A stretch of 64,000 nucleotides of DNA from Arthrobacter crystallopoietes (GTDB lineage Bacteria; Actinomycetota; Actinomycetes; Actinomycetales; Micrococcaceae). Numbering within the stretch: the first letter of the stretch is position 1; the number at the start of each line of letters is the position of its first letter. The notes beneath the pieces were generated by a model. It was not told where the DNA came from. It did no database searches and saw nothing but the letters and a program-made list of their open reading frames with translations. Below are positions 1-11,183 of the stretch, piece by piece. The position numbers were made by a program, and so were the translations under genes. The stretch is from positions 496,001 to 560,000 of the forward strand of contig NZ_CP072014.1 in NCBI RefSeq assembly GCF_017603825.1, written 5' to 3'.

Positions 1-918
1 GTGCTCTTCCACCTTGGCCACGGGGTAGGGCATGTGGAAACCGCCCACCCGCAGGACCGGGGCCTCGAGGCTGAAGAAGGCGCGTTCGGAGATACGTGCG
101 GCAATCTCGCCGCCGACGCCGCCGAACGTGGGTGCCTCGTGAGTGACGATCAGGTGCCCGGTCTTGCGCACCGACGTCGTAATGGTGTCGAAGTCGATCG
201 GCGAGATGGAGCGCAGATCGATCACCTCCACGCTGTTGCCGTCATCTTCGGCAGCTTGCGCCGCTGCCAGTGCAACCGGCACCAGCGGGCCGTAAGCGAC
301 TATGGTGGCGTCCGTTCCCTCGCGGACCACCTTGGCGCTGAACGCGTCCTGGCCGGGACTCTCCGTGTCCACTTCGCCCTTGAGCCAATAGCGGCGCTTG
401 GGCTCGAACACGATGACCGGGTCGTTCGACTCGACGGCCTGCTGGATCATCCAGTAGGCGTCGTGCGGATTGGACGGGGTAATGATCCGCAGCCCCGCGG
501 TATGCGCGAAGAGCGCCTCCGGCGATTCCGAGTGGTGCTCGATGGAGCCGATACCGCCGCCGTAGGGAATGCGGATGACAACGGGCGCACTGAGATCGCC
601 GGAACTACGGGCATGGATTTTGGCCAGCTGCGTGGTGATCTGATTGAAGCCCGGGAACACGAAACCGTCGAACTGGATTTCGCAAATCGGCCGATAACCG
701 CGGAACGCCAGGCCGATCGCCGTGCCGATAATGCCGGATTCTGCAAGCGGGGTGTCGACCACGCGGGTCTTGCCGAACTCGGCCTGCAGGCCTTCGGTCA
801 CCCGGTAGACGCCGCCCAAAGCGCCGATATCCTCGCCCATAAGCATGGACTTCGGGTTGTTTTTCATCGTTTCGCGCAGGCCGGCGGTAATGGCCTTGGC
901 AATGGTCATGTTGGCCAC
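1..918 (-). CDS. 2-oxoacid dehydrogenase E1 component, beta subunit (partial)
   Basis: This is the beta subunit of a thiamine-pyrophosphate-dependent 2-oxoacid dehydrogenase E1 (pyruvate or branched-chain type), which together with the alpha subunit decarboxylates the 2-oxoacid and transfers the acyl group to lipoyl-E2. The minus strand reads without a stop for 306 codons to the window edge. It carries the family features GEDIG near residue 29, an ESGIIGTAIGLA segment, a QFDGFVFP block and an RIPYGGGIG block, followed by the C-terminal transketolase-like domain with a conserved HEAPTFGGVGG-like stretch. The GTG start at 918-916 shares its first G with the alpha-subunit stop codon; an in-frame ATG at 909 is an alternative. 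About 20 C-terminal residues lie outside the window. The E2 gene probably follows there. Confidence 0.93.
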   Translation of the reverse strand, partial: MANMTIAKAITAGLRETMKNNPKSMLMGEDIGALGGVYRVTEGLQAEFGKTRVVDTPLAESGIIGTAIGLAFRGYRPICEIQFDGFVFPGFNQITTQLAKIHARSSGDLSAPVVIRIPYGGGIGSIEHHSESPEALFAHTAGLRIITPSNPHDAYWMIQQAVESNDPVIVFEPKRRYWLKGEVDTESPGQDAFSAKVVREGTDATIVAYGPLVPVALAAAQAAEDDGNSVEVIDLRSISPIDFDTITTSVRKTGHLIVTHEAPTFGGVGGEIAARISERAFFSLEAPVLRVGGFHMPYPVAKVEEH

Positions 919-2090
919 TAGTTGTTCTCCCCTGCCTCGTCGGCGTCCGCGAAGCCTGCCTCATACTCCCGGTGCCAGGCGAGCTCTTCGGCGACCAGCG
1001 GGTGCGGGTCGGCGTAGACGTTGTTGAAGCTCTGCACCATTTCCGGACCGGTCATGGCCAGGACCTCGGCGCGGACCTTGGCTGCCAGCTCATCGCCCTG
1101 GACTTCAACCTGCTCGAAAAAGGAGTCATCCGCGGTGTTGCTGGAGCGCAGATACCGTTCCAGGCGCTTAAGCGGGTCTTTTTCCTTCCACGCGTCCTCC
1201 TCGGCGGAGAGCCGGTACTTGGTGGGATCGTCGGCGGTGGTGTGCGCGCTCATCCGGTAGGTGAACGCCTCGATGAGCACCGGGCCACGGCCGGAACGGG
1301 CATGCTCCAACGCCCAGCGCATGACGGCGTGGACGGCAACCACATCATTGCCGTCCACCCGGATCCCCGGGAAGCCGTAGCCGCTGGCACGGTTCGACAG
1401 CGGGATCCGCGACTGCACTTCGGTAGGCACGGAGATGGCCCAGTGGTTGTTCTGGCAGAAGAAGACCACGGGAGACTGGTTCGAGGCCGCGAAGACCATC
1501 GACTCGTGAACGTCCCCCTCGGAGCTGGCTCCATCGCCGAAGTAGGCGACACTGACGCCGTCCTCACTGTCCCGCTGCAGGCCCATGGCGTAGCCGACGG
1601 CGTGCAGGGTCTGGGCGGCGAGGACCAGCGTGTAGAGGTGGAAGTTCTTTTCCCGGGGATCCCAACCGCCGCTGGAAACACCGCGGAAGAGCTTGAGCAA
1701 GGCGGACAGCTCGAGCCCGCGGGTCAGCGCCACACCGTGCTCACGATACGTCGGGAAGACATAGTCATTCGCCTGCAATGCGGTCCCGGAGCCTATCTGG
1801 GCGGCTTCCTGCCCCAGCAACGGCGGCCACATAACGAGTTGCCCCTGGCGCTGCAGCGCCACGGCTTCCTGGTCGAAGCGCCTCACCAGGAACATGTCCC
1901 GGTACAGCCCGCGCAGGGCCTCGCCGTCCAGATGCGCGGCGTAGGGCCCGTACTGGACGTCCTCCCGCAGCGTTCCGTCCGAGGCAAGTAGCTGCACCAT
2001 TTCCGGAGCGTCTGCGGGGTCGCTGGAGGTCATGGACTGCTCAAGTTCCTCAATGTCGAATTCAGAGGTGGGCAGGTGCTCAGCGCCCAT
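918..2090 (-). CDS. 2-oxoacid dehydrogenase E1 component, alpha subunit
   Basis: The 390-residue alpha subunit of the thiamine-dependent E1 carries the diphosphate-binding signature: GDGASSEGD begins at residue 185 and the paired Asn is at 214-215, the classical GDG-x(26)-NN spacing. The segment PTYREHGV near residue 113 and the phosphorylation-loop-like region YRMSAHTTADDP also fit the E1-alpha family. The long acidic N-terminal extension of about 50 residues is usual for actinobacterial branched-chain-type enzymes. The gene overlaps its beta subunit by one base, so the pair is translationally coupled. Substrate (pyruvate or branched-chain oxoacids) cannot be settled from sequence alone; the aminotransferase just upstream mildly favours amino-acid-derived oxoacids. 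Confidence 0.93.
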   Translation of the reverse strand: MGAEHLPTSEFDIEELEQSMTSSDPADAPEMVQLLASDGTLREDVQYGPYAAHLDGEALRGLYRDMFLVRRFDQEAVALQRQGQLVMWPPLLGQEAAQIGSGTALQANDYVFPTYREHGVALTRGLELSALLKLFRGVSSGGWDPREKNFHLYTLVLAAQTLHAVGYAMGLQRDSEDGVSVAYFGDGASSEGDVHESMVFAASNQSPVVFFCQNNHWAISVPTEVQSRIPLSNRASGYGFPGIRVDGNDVVAVHAVMRWALEHARSGRGPVLIEAFTYRMSAHTTADDPTKYRLSAEEDAWKEKDPLKRLERYLRSSNTADDSFFEQVEVQGDELAAKVRAEVLAMTGPEMVQSFNNVYADPHPLVAEELAWHREYEAGFADADEAGENN

Positions 2091-2139
2091 ACGAACTCCT
2101 CGCCGGCATGCCGCCCGTCGACGGTTACCTTAGCTGCTG

Positions 2140-2181
2140 ATATATGCCTTGCGCGGAATGCATTACCCGAAAGGCATATAT
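2140..2181. promoter_or_regulatory. 11-bp inverted repeat upstream of E1 alpha
   Basis: ATATATGCCTT at 2140-2150 is repeated as its exact reverse complement at 2171-2181, with a 20-base spacer. The repeat lies 50-90 bases upstream of the E1-alpha start in the 149-base gap after hisC. The arms are A/T-rich in a GC-rich genome, and centre-to-centre spacing of 31 bases is about three helical turns. That fits a regulator binding two half-sites on one DNA face. The regulator is unknown; Lrp- or GntR-type control of branched-chain dehydrogenases is known elsewhere. Confidence 0.5.
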
Positions 2182-2239
2182 TGGTCGGTTTTCTGTTCCA
2201 GCCTAACGATACCGGGCCTCGGCCCCGCTGTTGTTACGG

Positions 2240-3391
2240 TCAGGAAACGCCGGGGCCTTTTGTATAGTTCGCACACAGGGAGAGGAAACGGGTGTTGGCC
2301 TCCACCTCGCCGATGCTGACCCGGACCCCTTCATTGGGGAAGGCCCGCACGGATAGGGCCTGCTCCCCCGCGTAGGCGGCAAAGCCCTGGGCATTCTCGC
2401 CCAGCGGGAGCCAGACAAAGTTGCCCTGGGACTCCGGTATCTTCCAGCCAAGCTCGCTCAGGCCGGCCACCACACGGTCCCGTTCGTCCACGAGGCTTTG
2501 TACCCTTTCCACAACCTTGTCGTAGTGCTTCAGCGACGCAATTGCAGCATCCTCGGCAAGGCTGGACACGGCGAAGGGCGTCGCGGCGACCCGCAGGTGC
2601 TGGGTGAGCTCCGGGTTGGAGACGGAGTATCCAACCCGGAGATTAGCCAGGCCATGGGCCTTGGAAAAGGTGCGCAGGACGATCACGTTCGGGTACTTCT
2701 TGTACGCCTTGATGCCGTCCACGACTTCCGGATCCCGGACAAACTCGGTGTAGGCCTCGTCGATGACCACCACCACGTCCTGCGGGACCTTGGCCAGGAA
2801 GTCCTCCACCTGGGCGGTGGTAAGGGCCGGGCCGGTGGGATTGTTAGGGGTGCACAGCAGGACGACTTTGGTGCGCTCATTGAGGGCGGCCGCCATGGCC
2901 TCAAGGTCGTGCGAGCCGTCCGCCTGGTTGGGGATCTGCACGCTGGCTGCGCCGGAGAGGCCGATCATGATCGGGTAGGCCTCGAAGGAGCGCCAGGCGT
3001 ACACCACCTCATCCGCCGTGCCGTCCTCGCTCTGGCCAGCGAAGGTCTGCAGGATCTGGACCAGTGCGCCCAGGCTGCCGGCTCCGGTGACGATGTCCTC
3101 GGCCGGCACATCCAGGAAACGGCTCAGTTCAGTGCGCAAGGCTGTCGACAGCGGATCCGGGTAGCGCTGGATGTTGTGCTGGGACTGGATAGCCTCCAGC
3201 ACTTCAGGGATCGGCGGAAGCGGGTTCTCATTGGAAGAGAGCTTGTACGGCTGCAGCCCTTCAATAACGGCCGGCGGTTTGCCTGCTGCATACTTGGGCA
3301 ATCGGTCCATCACCGGTCGGGGGCGGATCTGACGGTCCTGGGCTGCCGTCTGAACCGCAGCTACGTTGGTGGGGTTCTGGGTAGAAGTCAT
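2240..3391 (-). CDS. histidinol-phosphate / aromatic aminotransferase (fold type I, HisC-Pat family)
   Basis: This 383-residue PLP-dependent class I/II aminotransferase is of the HisC/Pat type. It shows SSNENPLPP at 52, the NNPTG motif at 183-187, DEAY at 211-214, the PLP-lysine motif TFSKAHGLA with Lys244, and the phosphate-binding RVGY at 252-255. Family members convert histidinol phosphate to imidazole acetol phosphate or transaminate aromatic amino acids; actinobacteria usually carry both paralogues. It is not in a his operon here but sits upstream of an E1 dehydrogenase, which favours the aromatic (Pat) role. That preference is inference only. The start ATG at 3391 is 84 bases from the divergent holin-like gene. 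Confidence 0.85.
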   Translation of the reverse strand: MTSTQNPTNVAAVQTAAQDRQIRPRPVMDRLPKYAAGKPPAVIEGLQPYKLSSNENPLPPIPEVLEAIQSQHNIQRYPDPLSTALRTELSRFLDVPAEDIVTGAGSLGALVQILQTFAGQSEDGTADEVVYAWRSFEAYPIMIGLSGAASVQIPNQADGSHDLEAMAAALNERTKVVLLCTPNNPTGPALTTAQVEDFLAKVPQDVVVVIDEAYTEFVRDPEVVDGIKAYKKYPNVIVLRTFSKAHGLANLRVGYSVSNPELTQHLRVAATPFAVSSLAEDAAIASLKHYDKVVERVQSLVDERDRVVAGLSELGWKIPESQGNFVWLPLGENAQGFAAYAGEQALSVRAFPNEGVRVSIGEVEANTRFLSLCANYTKGPGVS

Positions 3392-3475
3392 GGGTTAAAG
3401 AATACGGTGATGCAACGAGGCGTCTGTCACGCCGGATCAAGTGCCCCGGGATCAGCGGTATGACAGCATAAAGCC

Positions 3476-3880
3476 ATGGGAAAGTTCATTGTGCGTGTTC
3501 TGATCAATGGCCTGGCGCTTTGGATAGCAAGCTGGGTCCTGCCGGGCATTACCGTGGAAAGCACAGCGGCAACGGAGGTTGCGCAGGGAAACTCAACGGC
3601 CGGCGTCGTACTTGCGTTCCTCTTTATCGGACTCATTTTCGGGCTCGTGAACGCCATTGTGCGGCCGATCGTCAGCTTCCTGTCGCTGCCGGTCACGATC
3701 CTGACGCTGGGCTTGTTCACCATCATTATCAACGCGCTCATGCTGTTGCTCACGGCGTGGCTCTCTTCCTACACACCGGTGAACTTTGTGGTGGACTCCT
3801 TTTTCTGGACCGCGGTAATCGGCTCGCTGATTATCAGTCTCGTGTCCCTGATCGCCGGATCGATCACGCGGACCAGGTAG
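3476..3880 (+). CDS. phage holin family 4-TMS membrane protein
   Basis: This 134-residue, almost wholly hydrophobic protein has about four membrane helices and a central RPIVSFLSLPVTILTLGLF segment. That segment is typical of the widespread bacterial family annotated as phage holin superfamily IV or YvlD-like. Despite the name, most chromosomal members are not phage genes; they are small inner-membrane proteins of unknown role, and no phage genes are nearby. The ATG at 3476 places the first helix at residues 4-24. The gene stands alone, divergent from hisC, with 137 bases before the nitrate transporter. Confidence 0.8.
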   Translation: MGKFIVRVLINGLALWIASWVLPGITVESTAATEVAQGNSTAGVVLAFLFIGLIFGLVNAIVRPIVSFLSLPVTILTLGLFTIIINALMLLLTAWLSSYTPVNFVVDSFFWTAVIGSLIISLVSLIAGSITRTR

Positions 3881-4017
3881 ACCTGCTGGTCTCACCGGCG
3901 GCCGGCGGCACGGTGAGGCACTTTTGATCCGCCCGTAACGTGTGGCCACTGCTACCGAAACACTCCGTTCCTACAGTCTTACCAACAGGGTGAAACCGCT
4001 CCCTTTTGGAGGACTGA

Positions 4018-5426
4018 ATGAGTGTTGACCAGATCAGGACCACCGGCGCCGGGCGCGCCGGCGCTGAGGCAGATTCGCGGCTGCAGATACGTCCGGGCCG
4101 GTGGGTGGACGGCTGGGATCCGGAAGACAAGGACTTCTGGGAAACCGCAGGCCGGCCGATCGCGCGGACCAACCTGAACTGGTCCATCTTCTGCGAGTTC
4201 CTGGGCTTTGTCGTCTGGCAGTTGTGGTCGATCATGGCTGTCCAACTCCCTGCGGCAGGGTTCGACTTCACTAACTCGCAGATCTTCTGGCTGATCTCGA
4301 TTCCGAGCCTGGTCGGAGCCACCCTGCGGATTCCGTACACCTTTATGGTGCCGAAGTTCGGTGGCCGGAACTGGACCGTGATCTCCGCCCTGCTGCTCCT
4401 GGTACCGTCCATCGGGCTGGCCGCGTGCGTGGCCAATCCCGAGACGCCCTTCGGCCTGATGCTGCTGATGGCGGGTCTGGCAGGCCTTGGCGGCGGCAAC
4501 TTCGCCAGTTCGATGGCCAACATCACCTACTTCTACCCCGCGGCCGAAAAGGGCTATGCGCTGGGGCTGAACGCCGCCGGCGGAAACCTTGGCGCCGCCG
4601 TCGCGCAGTTGGTGGTGCCATTGGTGATCACGCTCGGAGCGGCCGTTTCGCTCAACCTCCCGCTGGGCGGGCTGATCTGGGTGCCGCTGATCCTGCTGGC
4701 CGCCTGGGGTGCGCGGAAGTACATGCACAATCTCTCGCACGCGAAGGGCGACGCCGCCGGTTCCGTGGCAGCCTTGCGCGAGCCGCACCTGTGGATCATG
4801 GCGTTGCTCTACATCGGCACCTTCGGCTCCTTCATCGGTTTCTCCGGTGTCTTCCCGAAGCTCATCCACGACGTCTTCCCCGGGTTCTCCTCCTTTGCTG
4901 TGGGCTCGGCCGCTCTCTCGCTGGCGTTCCTGGGCCCGCTGGTGGGATCGCTGGCCCGGCCGCTGGGCGGCAAGCTGGCGGACCGCTTCGGCGGAGCAAG
5001 GATGACGGTAGCTTCGTTCGCAACCATGGCGTTGATTGCGCTGGCCGTGGTGTGGACGCTGCCGCTGGCGAACTTCTGGCTCTTCCTGCTGCTGTTCCTG
5101 GCACTGTTCACCGCGAGCGGCTTCGGCAACGGTGCCACCTACCGGATGATCCCGCGCATCTTCGCCATCCGCGGCCGGACCGGGACGACCCGCAGCAGCG
5201 TGGACGTCGGCAGCGAGCGCAAGGCGGCTGCGGCGCTCGGTCTGGTTTCCGCCATCGGCGCTTACGGGGGCTTCCTGATTCCGCAGGTGCTCAATGCCTC
5301 CAATACGGCCACCGGCAGTTACACCGGCGCGTTCTACGGATTCGTGGCGGCCTACGCGGTGATGCTGGCGGTGGCCTGGTTCTGCTACCTGCGGCCCGGT
5401 TCCGAGATGGCGCGGGGCGGTGTCTG

Positions 5427-5427
<1 letters not shown>
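4018..5427 (+). CDS. narK: nitrate/nitrite MFS transporter, NarK/NasA type
   Basis: This 469-residue major facilitator of the nitrate/nitrite porter family should bring nitrate into the cell or exchange it for nitrite. Two stretches of the family signature are visible: GLAGLGGGNFASSMANITYFYP (Gly-rich nitrate signature in TM5) and a matching Asn-rich stretch ASGFGNGATYRMIP in TM11. A soluble N-terminus of about 55 residues precedes TM1. The ATG at 4018 follows a GGAGG-like ribosome site. The stop TGA overlaps the ATG of the nitrate reductase (TGATG), so importer and enzyme are translationally coupled, which points to assimilatory use. Confidence 0.92.
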
Positions 5428-7606
<2,179 letters not shown>

Positions 7607-7610
<4 letters not shown>

Positions 7611-9250
7611 GCGGTCAGAACGTGGAAGGGATTGTGGAACGCGTTGTCATTGTCGGCTTCGGTCCGGTGGCAGCCCGCCTTGTCGATGAGGTCCGTCCCG
7701 CGGTCCGCGAGGGCCGGCTGGACCTGACGGTCATCGGCGCCGAAGGTGTGGCGGCCTACAACCGTGTCCTGGTTGCCGACGTCGGTACAGGGCGAACCAG
7801 CGGCGAGGCCATCGGGCTGGCCGATGCCGCCCAGCTCCGCGGCGACGGTGCCACGGTGCTGCTGGGCCGCACCGTCCGTCGGATCGACCGGGCGCGCAGG
7901 ACCGTGCTGCTGGATGACGGAACACAGGAGCCCTTCGACCGCCTGGTGCTCGCCACCGGCGCGCAGGCCGTGGTCCCTACGCTGGCCGGCCTGAACCCTG
8001 ACCCGGCCGCCGTGCATTTGCTGCCGCCCGGCGTGACAGCTCTGCGGGATCTGGAGGATGCGGCGAAGCTGCGTGCCGTTGTCGGTTCCCGCGGCCGGGT
8101 CGTCGTTCTTGGCGGCGGAATTCTTGGCATCGAAGCGGCGCTGGCCGCGGCCGAGGAAGGAGCCGACGTCACCGTGGTCCATCACGGACCGCACCCGCTG
8201 GCCCGCAACCTTGATCCCGGCGGCGGACGAATGCTGGCCAGTGCGCTGCAAACCAACGGAGTCCGGCTGGCGTCCGATGTCCGTTCCACCGGGGTTGTTT
8301 TCCGCCCGTCCGCGGGAGTCCGTCACCAGTTCCACGCGCTGGTACTCGAGGACGGGACCGAGCTTCCCGCCGATCTTCTGCTCCTCTCCTGCGGGGTGCG
8401 GGCGAGGACCGAACTGGCTGCCGGTTGCGGACTGGGGGTGGACAAGGGCATCCTGGTGAACCACAGGCTCGAAGCCGATGTGGAAGGACGGATATTCGCC
8501 ATCGGCGACTGCGCCCAGGTAGCGTGCGGCGATGGCGGCTGCGCGGAATGTTCAGGCAGTAGTGCGGGACCGGCGGGGCTAATCGGCCCGGGCTGGCGCC
8601 AAGCCGAATACGTTGCCCGGCGTTTGCTGGAGCTCGCGCCACGGCGGCAGGTGGCCTTCGCAGGCGGGACAACGGCGCAGCCCCAGGCGGCGCCGCTGGC
8701 ACCGGAACGGCCCGGCGTCATGCTGCTGAAGGCACGAGGACTGGACATCGCCTCGGCGGGGAACATCTCACCCGAGCTCTGGGACGCTTGGCCGCCGGAA
8801 CGCGATGGTGGCGGGGATTCGCCAGGTCGCCCGCCCATCCAGGTAGCCCAGTGGGCCGACCCGGAACATGGGCGGTACGCCAAAATGGTGACCCGGGCCG
8901 GAGTGCTTGAAGGACTGGTCTGCGTCGGCATGCCCCGGACCGCGGCCGAACTGGTGCTGTTGTATGAGCGTGGCGCCGAACTGCCGGCGGACCGCACCGC
9001 CCTGTTCCGGTTGGACTCGGTCGAGCAGCAGGATGACGGGCCGGCACCTGCCGATCCGGACTCCACTTTGTGCCGCTGCAGCGGGGCAACGCTCGGCGGG
9101 GTGGAGAACGCGATAGCCGGCGGCTGCAGCAGCGTTGAGGAGGTTTCTGCCTGTACCCGGGCCGGCACCGGGTGCGGCGGTTGCAAATCGCGCATTGGGG
9201 AATTGATCGAGGCGTATGCGTCAGTAGCCGTGCGGGCGGTTCCGAAATGA
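7607..9250 (+). CDS. nasB: nitrate reductase electron-transfer subunit (FAD/NAD(P) oxidoreductase with BFD-like [2Fe-2S] domain)
   Basis: This 547-residue flavoprotein resembles the N-terminal half of nitrite reductase NirB but lacks the sirohaem/[4Fe-4S] domain. It probably passes electrons from NAD(P)H to NasC. Visible parts: first Rossmann motif VVIVGFGPVAAR near residue 13, second VVVLGGGILGIEAA near 165, the FAD-closing motif FAIGDCAQVA near 300, and a C-terminal bacterioferritin-associated-ferredoxin-like domain with Cys ligands LCRCSG ... CTRAGTGCGGC (about 483-525). The GTG start overlaps the nasC stop (GTGA). The 3' end overlaps the converging hydrolase gene by 30 bases. No nitrite reductase gene is adjacent. 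Confidence 0.88.
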
Positions 9251-10678
9251 GGACGATGCCCGCTTATGCGGCGGCACGGGTTCGCGGGCAGGTACCTGGC
9301 GGGTAAGGGTGAACAGGTGCCGGCTTGCCAGGCCTCCGCCTACAGCGGCGCCGAGCGCCAGTCCGGCATCTGTCACCGAGACGTCCGAGCTGTCCTGCAG
9401 CAGCCGGGCTCCGGCCACGTAGTTCCCGAAGTCGTGTCCGGGGCCAAGGCCGCCGTCTTCGCCGTCAGGCGTCGCTACGTCGTTGGTCAGGGTCACGGTT
9501 ACCCGGTCTCTGGTATCCGGGCTGGCACGTCCGTCTGCACCGGGCACCCAGTCCTGGACATGTTCCAGGTGCAGGCTTCTGAGTCCTTCCGGCAGATTTA
9601 CGTCGCCTACCGGGGAGCCGGCCGTGAGCACATAGGAAACGTTGTGCTCGGCCAGGAATGCCTTGTCCGCGGCCATGTTCATGGCGTGGATGCCGCCTTG
9701 GCTGTACCCGACCAGGACCACATGGTCCGCGGCCTCCGCGCCGGCCTCCTCCAGGGCCGCCGAAACCGCTGCGGAGACATGGCGGCTGTCATAGGCGAGC
9801 GCTTCGGCTACCCCTGTCTCATCGAATGGATTGGCCGTGGCCTCCGGCCCCTGGGACTGGGTTCCCGGCAGTGAGACAACCCAGCTCTTGCCGGTGGCAG
9901 CTTCCGTTTCCAGAATCTCGATAGTTCCCGGTCCGGCAGCTGCCGCAGCCCCGGCACGAGCGAGCAGTCCTGCCGGTGTGGCCTCCAGCGGCACCGCCCC
10001 GGCCGCCAGTTCCCCTCCGGGTCCGTTTCCGGCATCGGCGCGGCGGGTTACCGCAATAGGAGCAGGCTGCAACAGGCCCAGCCCATTCGCGGTCTCGACG
10101 AGGTTTGGGACAAGACGCTCGGTGGTCGATGCGGGTTCAGAGTAGCGGGAATCATCCGGTGGTCCGGGTACCGGCGGCAGCGCCAGCAGGCCGCGGGTTC
10201 CGTTGTTGATCAGCGACTCAGTGCCCATCAGGGTGGGCCGCAGCTCATTTCCCAACGCCCCCAGGGGCGTACTCAGCCACCAGGTTCCTTGCATCAAGCC
10301 GTTCAGGGCACCGTTGGCAGCTGCCTCGGCCTGCCCGTAAGCCTCCCTCGCCCTGGATACCTGGTCCGCTATTTCGCGGACCTCGTCAGCCGATGCCTGG
10401 ACGGCCGCCAACGCCCGCCGCATGGCGTCCTGTGCAGACACCCGCCCGGGCACCATGAAGATGCGGCTGTCCTGGATGGTCAGCTGCAGTGCATAGATGT
10501 CGAAATAGATCCGATCCGCATCCGCGGCTATGGACCGCAGCCGGACCGCGGCGTCCTCAAGTTCTTCCCACTGGAAGGCCGCGCCGCCGATTCCGCCCGT
10601 CACACGATAGCCGCCAAGATCGCCGGAGCTCCCGTCCAGCCGGGTCAGGGCAGGCAACCATTCTGGATCGCCGGTCAT
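9221..10678 (-). CDS. alpha/beta hydrolase with N-terminal helical (WXG-like) region
   Basis: This 485-residue protein has a C-terminal alpha/beta-hydrolase core with nucleophile motif GYSQG (Ser326). A plausible acid lies in the DWVPGADG segment and the His in GPGHDFGNYV. Residues 1-160 are predicted helical with no signal peptide, rich in Ala/Glu and containing WWLSTPLG, similar to the WXG-type N-terminal regions of proteins exported by ESX/type VII routes. Start ATG overlaps the stop of the small upstream gene (ATGA), coupling the two. Substrate is unknown; lipase/esterase or cutinase-like action is only a family-level guess. It converges on nasB with a 30-base overlap. Confidence 0.72.
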   Translation of the reverse strand: MTGDPEWLPALTRLDGSSGDLGGYRVTGGIGGAAFQWEELEDAAVRLRSIAADADRIYFDIYALQLTIQDSRIFMVPGRVSAQDAMRRALAAVQASADEVREIADQVSRAREAYGQAEAAANGALNGLMQGTWWLSTPLGALGNELRPTLMGTESLINNGTRGLLALPPVPGPPDDSRYSEPASTTERLVPNLVETANGLGLLQPAPIAVTRRADAGNGPGGELAAGAVPLEATPAGLLARAGAAAAAGPGTIEILETEAATGKSWVVSLPGTQSQGPEATANPFDETGVAEALAYDSRHVSAAVSAALEEAGAEAADHVVLVGYSQGGIHAMNMAADKAFLAEHNVSYVLTAGSPVGDVNLPEGLRSLHLEHVQDWVPGADGRASPDTRDRVTVTLTNDVATPDGEDGGLGPGHDFGNYVAGARLLQDSSDVSVTDAGLALGAAVGGGLASRHLFTLTRQVPAREPVPPHKRASSSFRNRPHGY

Positions 10679-10983
10679 GGGCCCGGCTGGATCAGGTGGG
10701 CCGCCTCAACCGCTACGCCGAAGGCATTGACGGCCGCGGCTGCCTCCCTGACTTCTGTTGCCGCGTTGTCCATCCGCAATTGCCGTTCCACCAAGCTGCG
10801 GCGGAAGGCCTGTCCGGCTGGCGACACCCAGGCCGCCAGTTCCAGTCCCGCCAGCTGGCCATTGAGCTCCAGCAATGCGTTCTCGCAGGCGTACAGCCGC
10901 TGGGCAGCTAGCCGCAGATCATCGGCTCCAGTCGCGCCGACCGCAAGCCCCGACGTCGTACTCTGCAACCAACCGACCATCAT
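10675..10983 (-). CDS. small WXG100-like helical protein
   Basis: This 102-residue, largely helical protein contains AAWVSPAGQAF at about residues 50-60. That resembles the W-x-G turn and following A-F of WXG100 (EsxA-like) proteins, flanked by heptad-like helices. There is no signal peptide or membrane segment. It is coupled by a 4-base overlap to an alpha/beta hydrolase whose own N-terminus is helical. The layout suggests a partner or chaperone for the hydrolase, perhaps for type VII export, but no ESX core genes lie in the window. The gene is divergent from purB across about 190 bases. Confidence 0.6.
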   Translation of the reverse strand: MMVGWLQSTTSGLAVGATGADDLRLAAQRLYACENALLELNGQLAGLELAAWVSPAGQAFRRSLVERQLRMDNAATEVREAAAAVNAFGVAVEAAHLIQPGP

Positions 10984-11183
10984 TCTTCCTTCCCTTGCAT
11001 CGACGTTATGGCCACGGCACAGGATGGCGTGCAGGCCAGTTCAGGTATGTGCGCAAAGGCTGCCGGGGGTGTGCTGTGGAGATCGGGTCCTCCGGCACAC
11101 GCCGGCGGACGGCCAACGAACGGCGCGTGAAAGATAGCGGACAGGTTAGGGAATCGTGCCCGACTCTTGAAAGAATGGGGTCC

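Noticed and set aside
3476-3880. Prophage remnant suggested by the holin-family name
   Set aside because: This family is a common chromosomal membrane protein; there are no phage structural, lysis or integrase genes around it.
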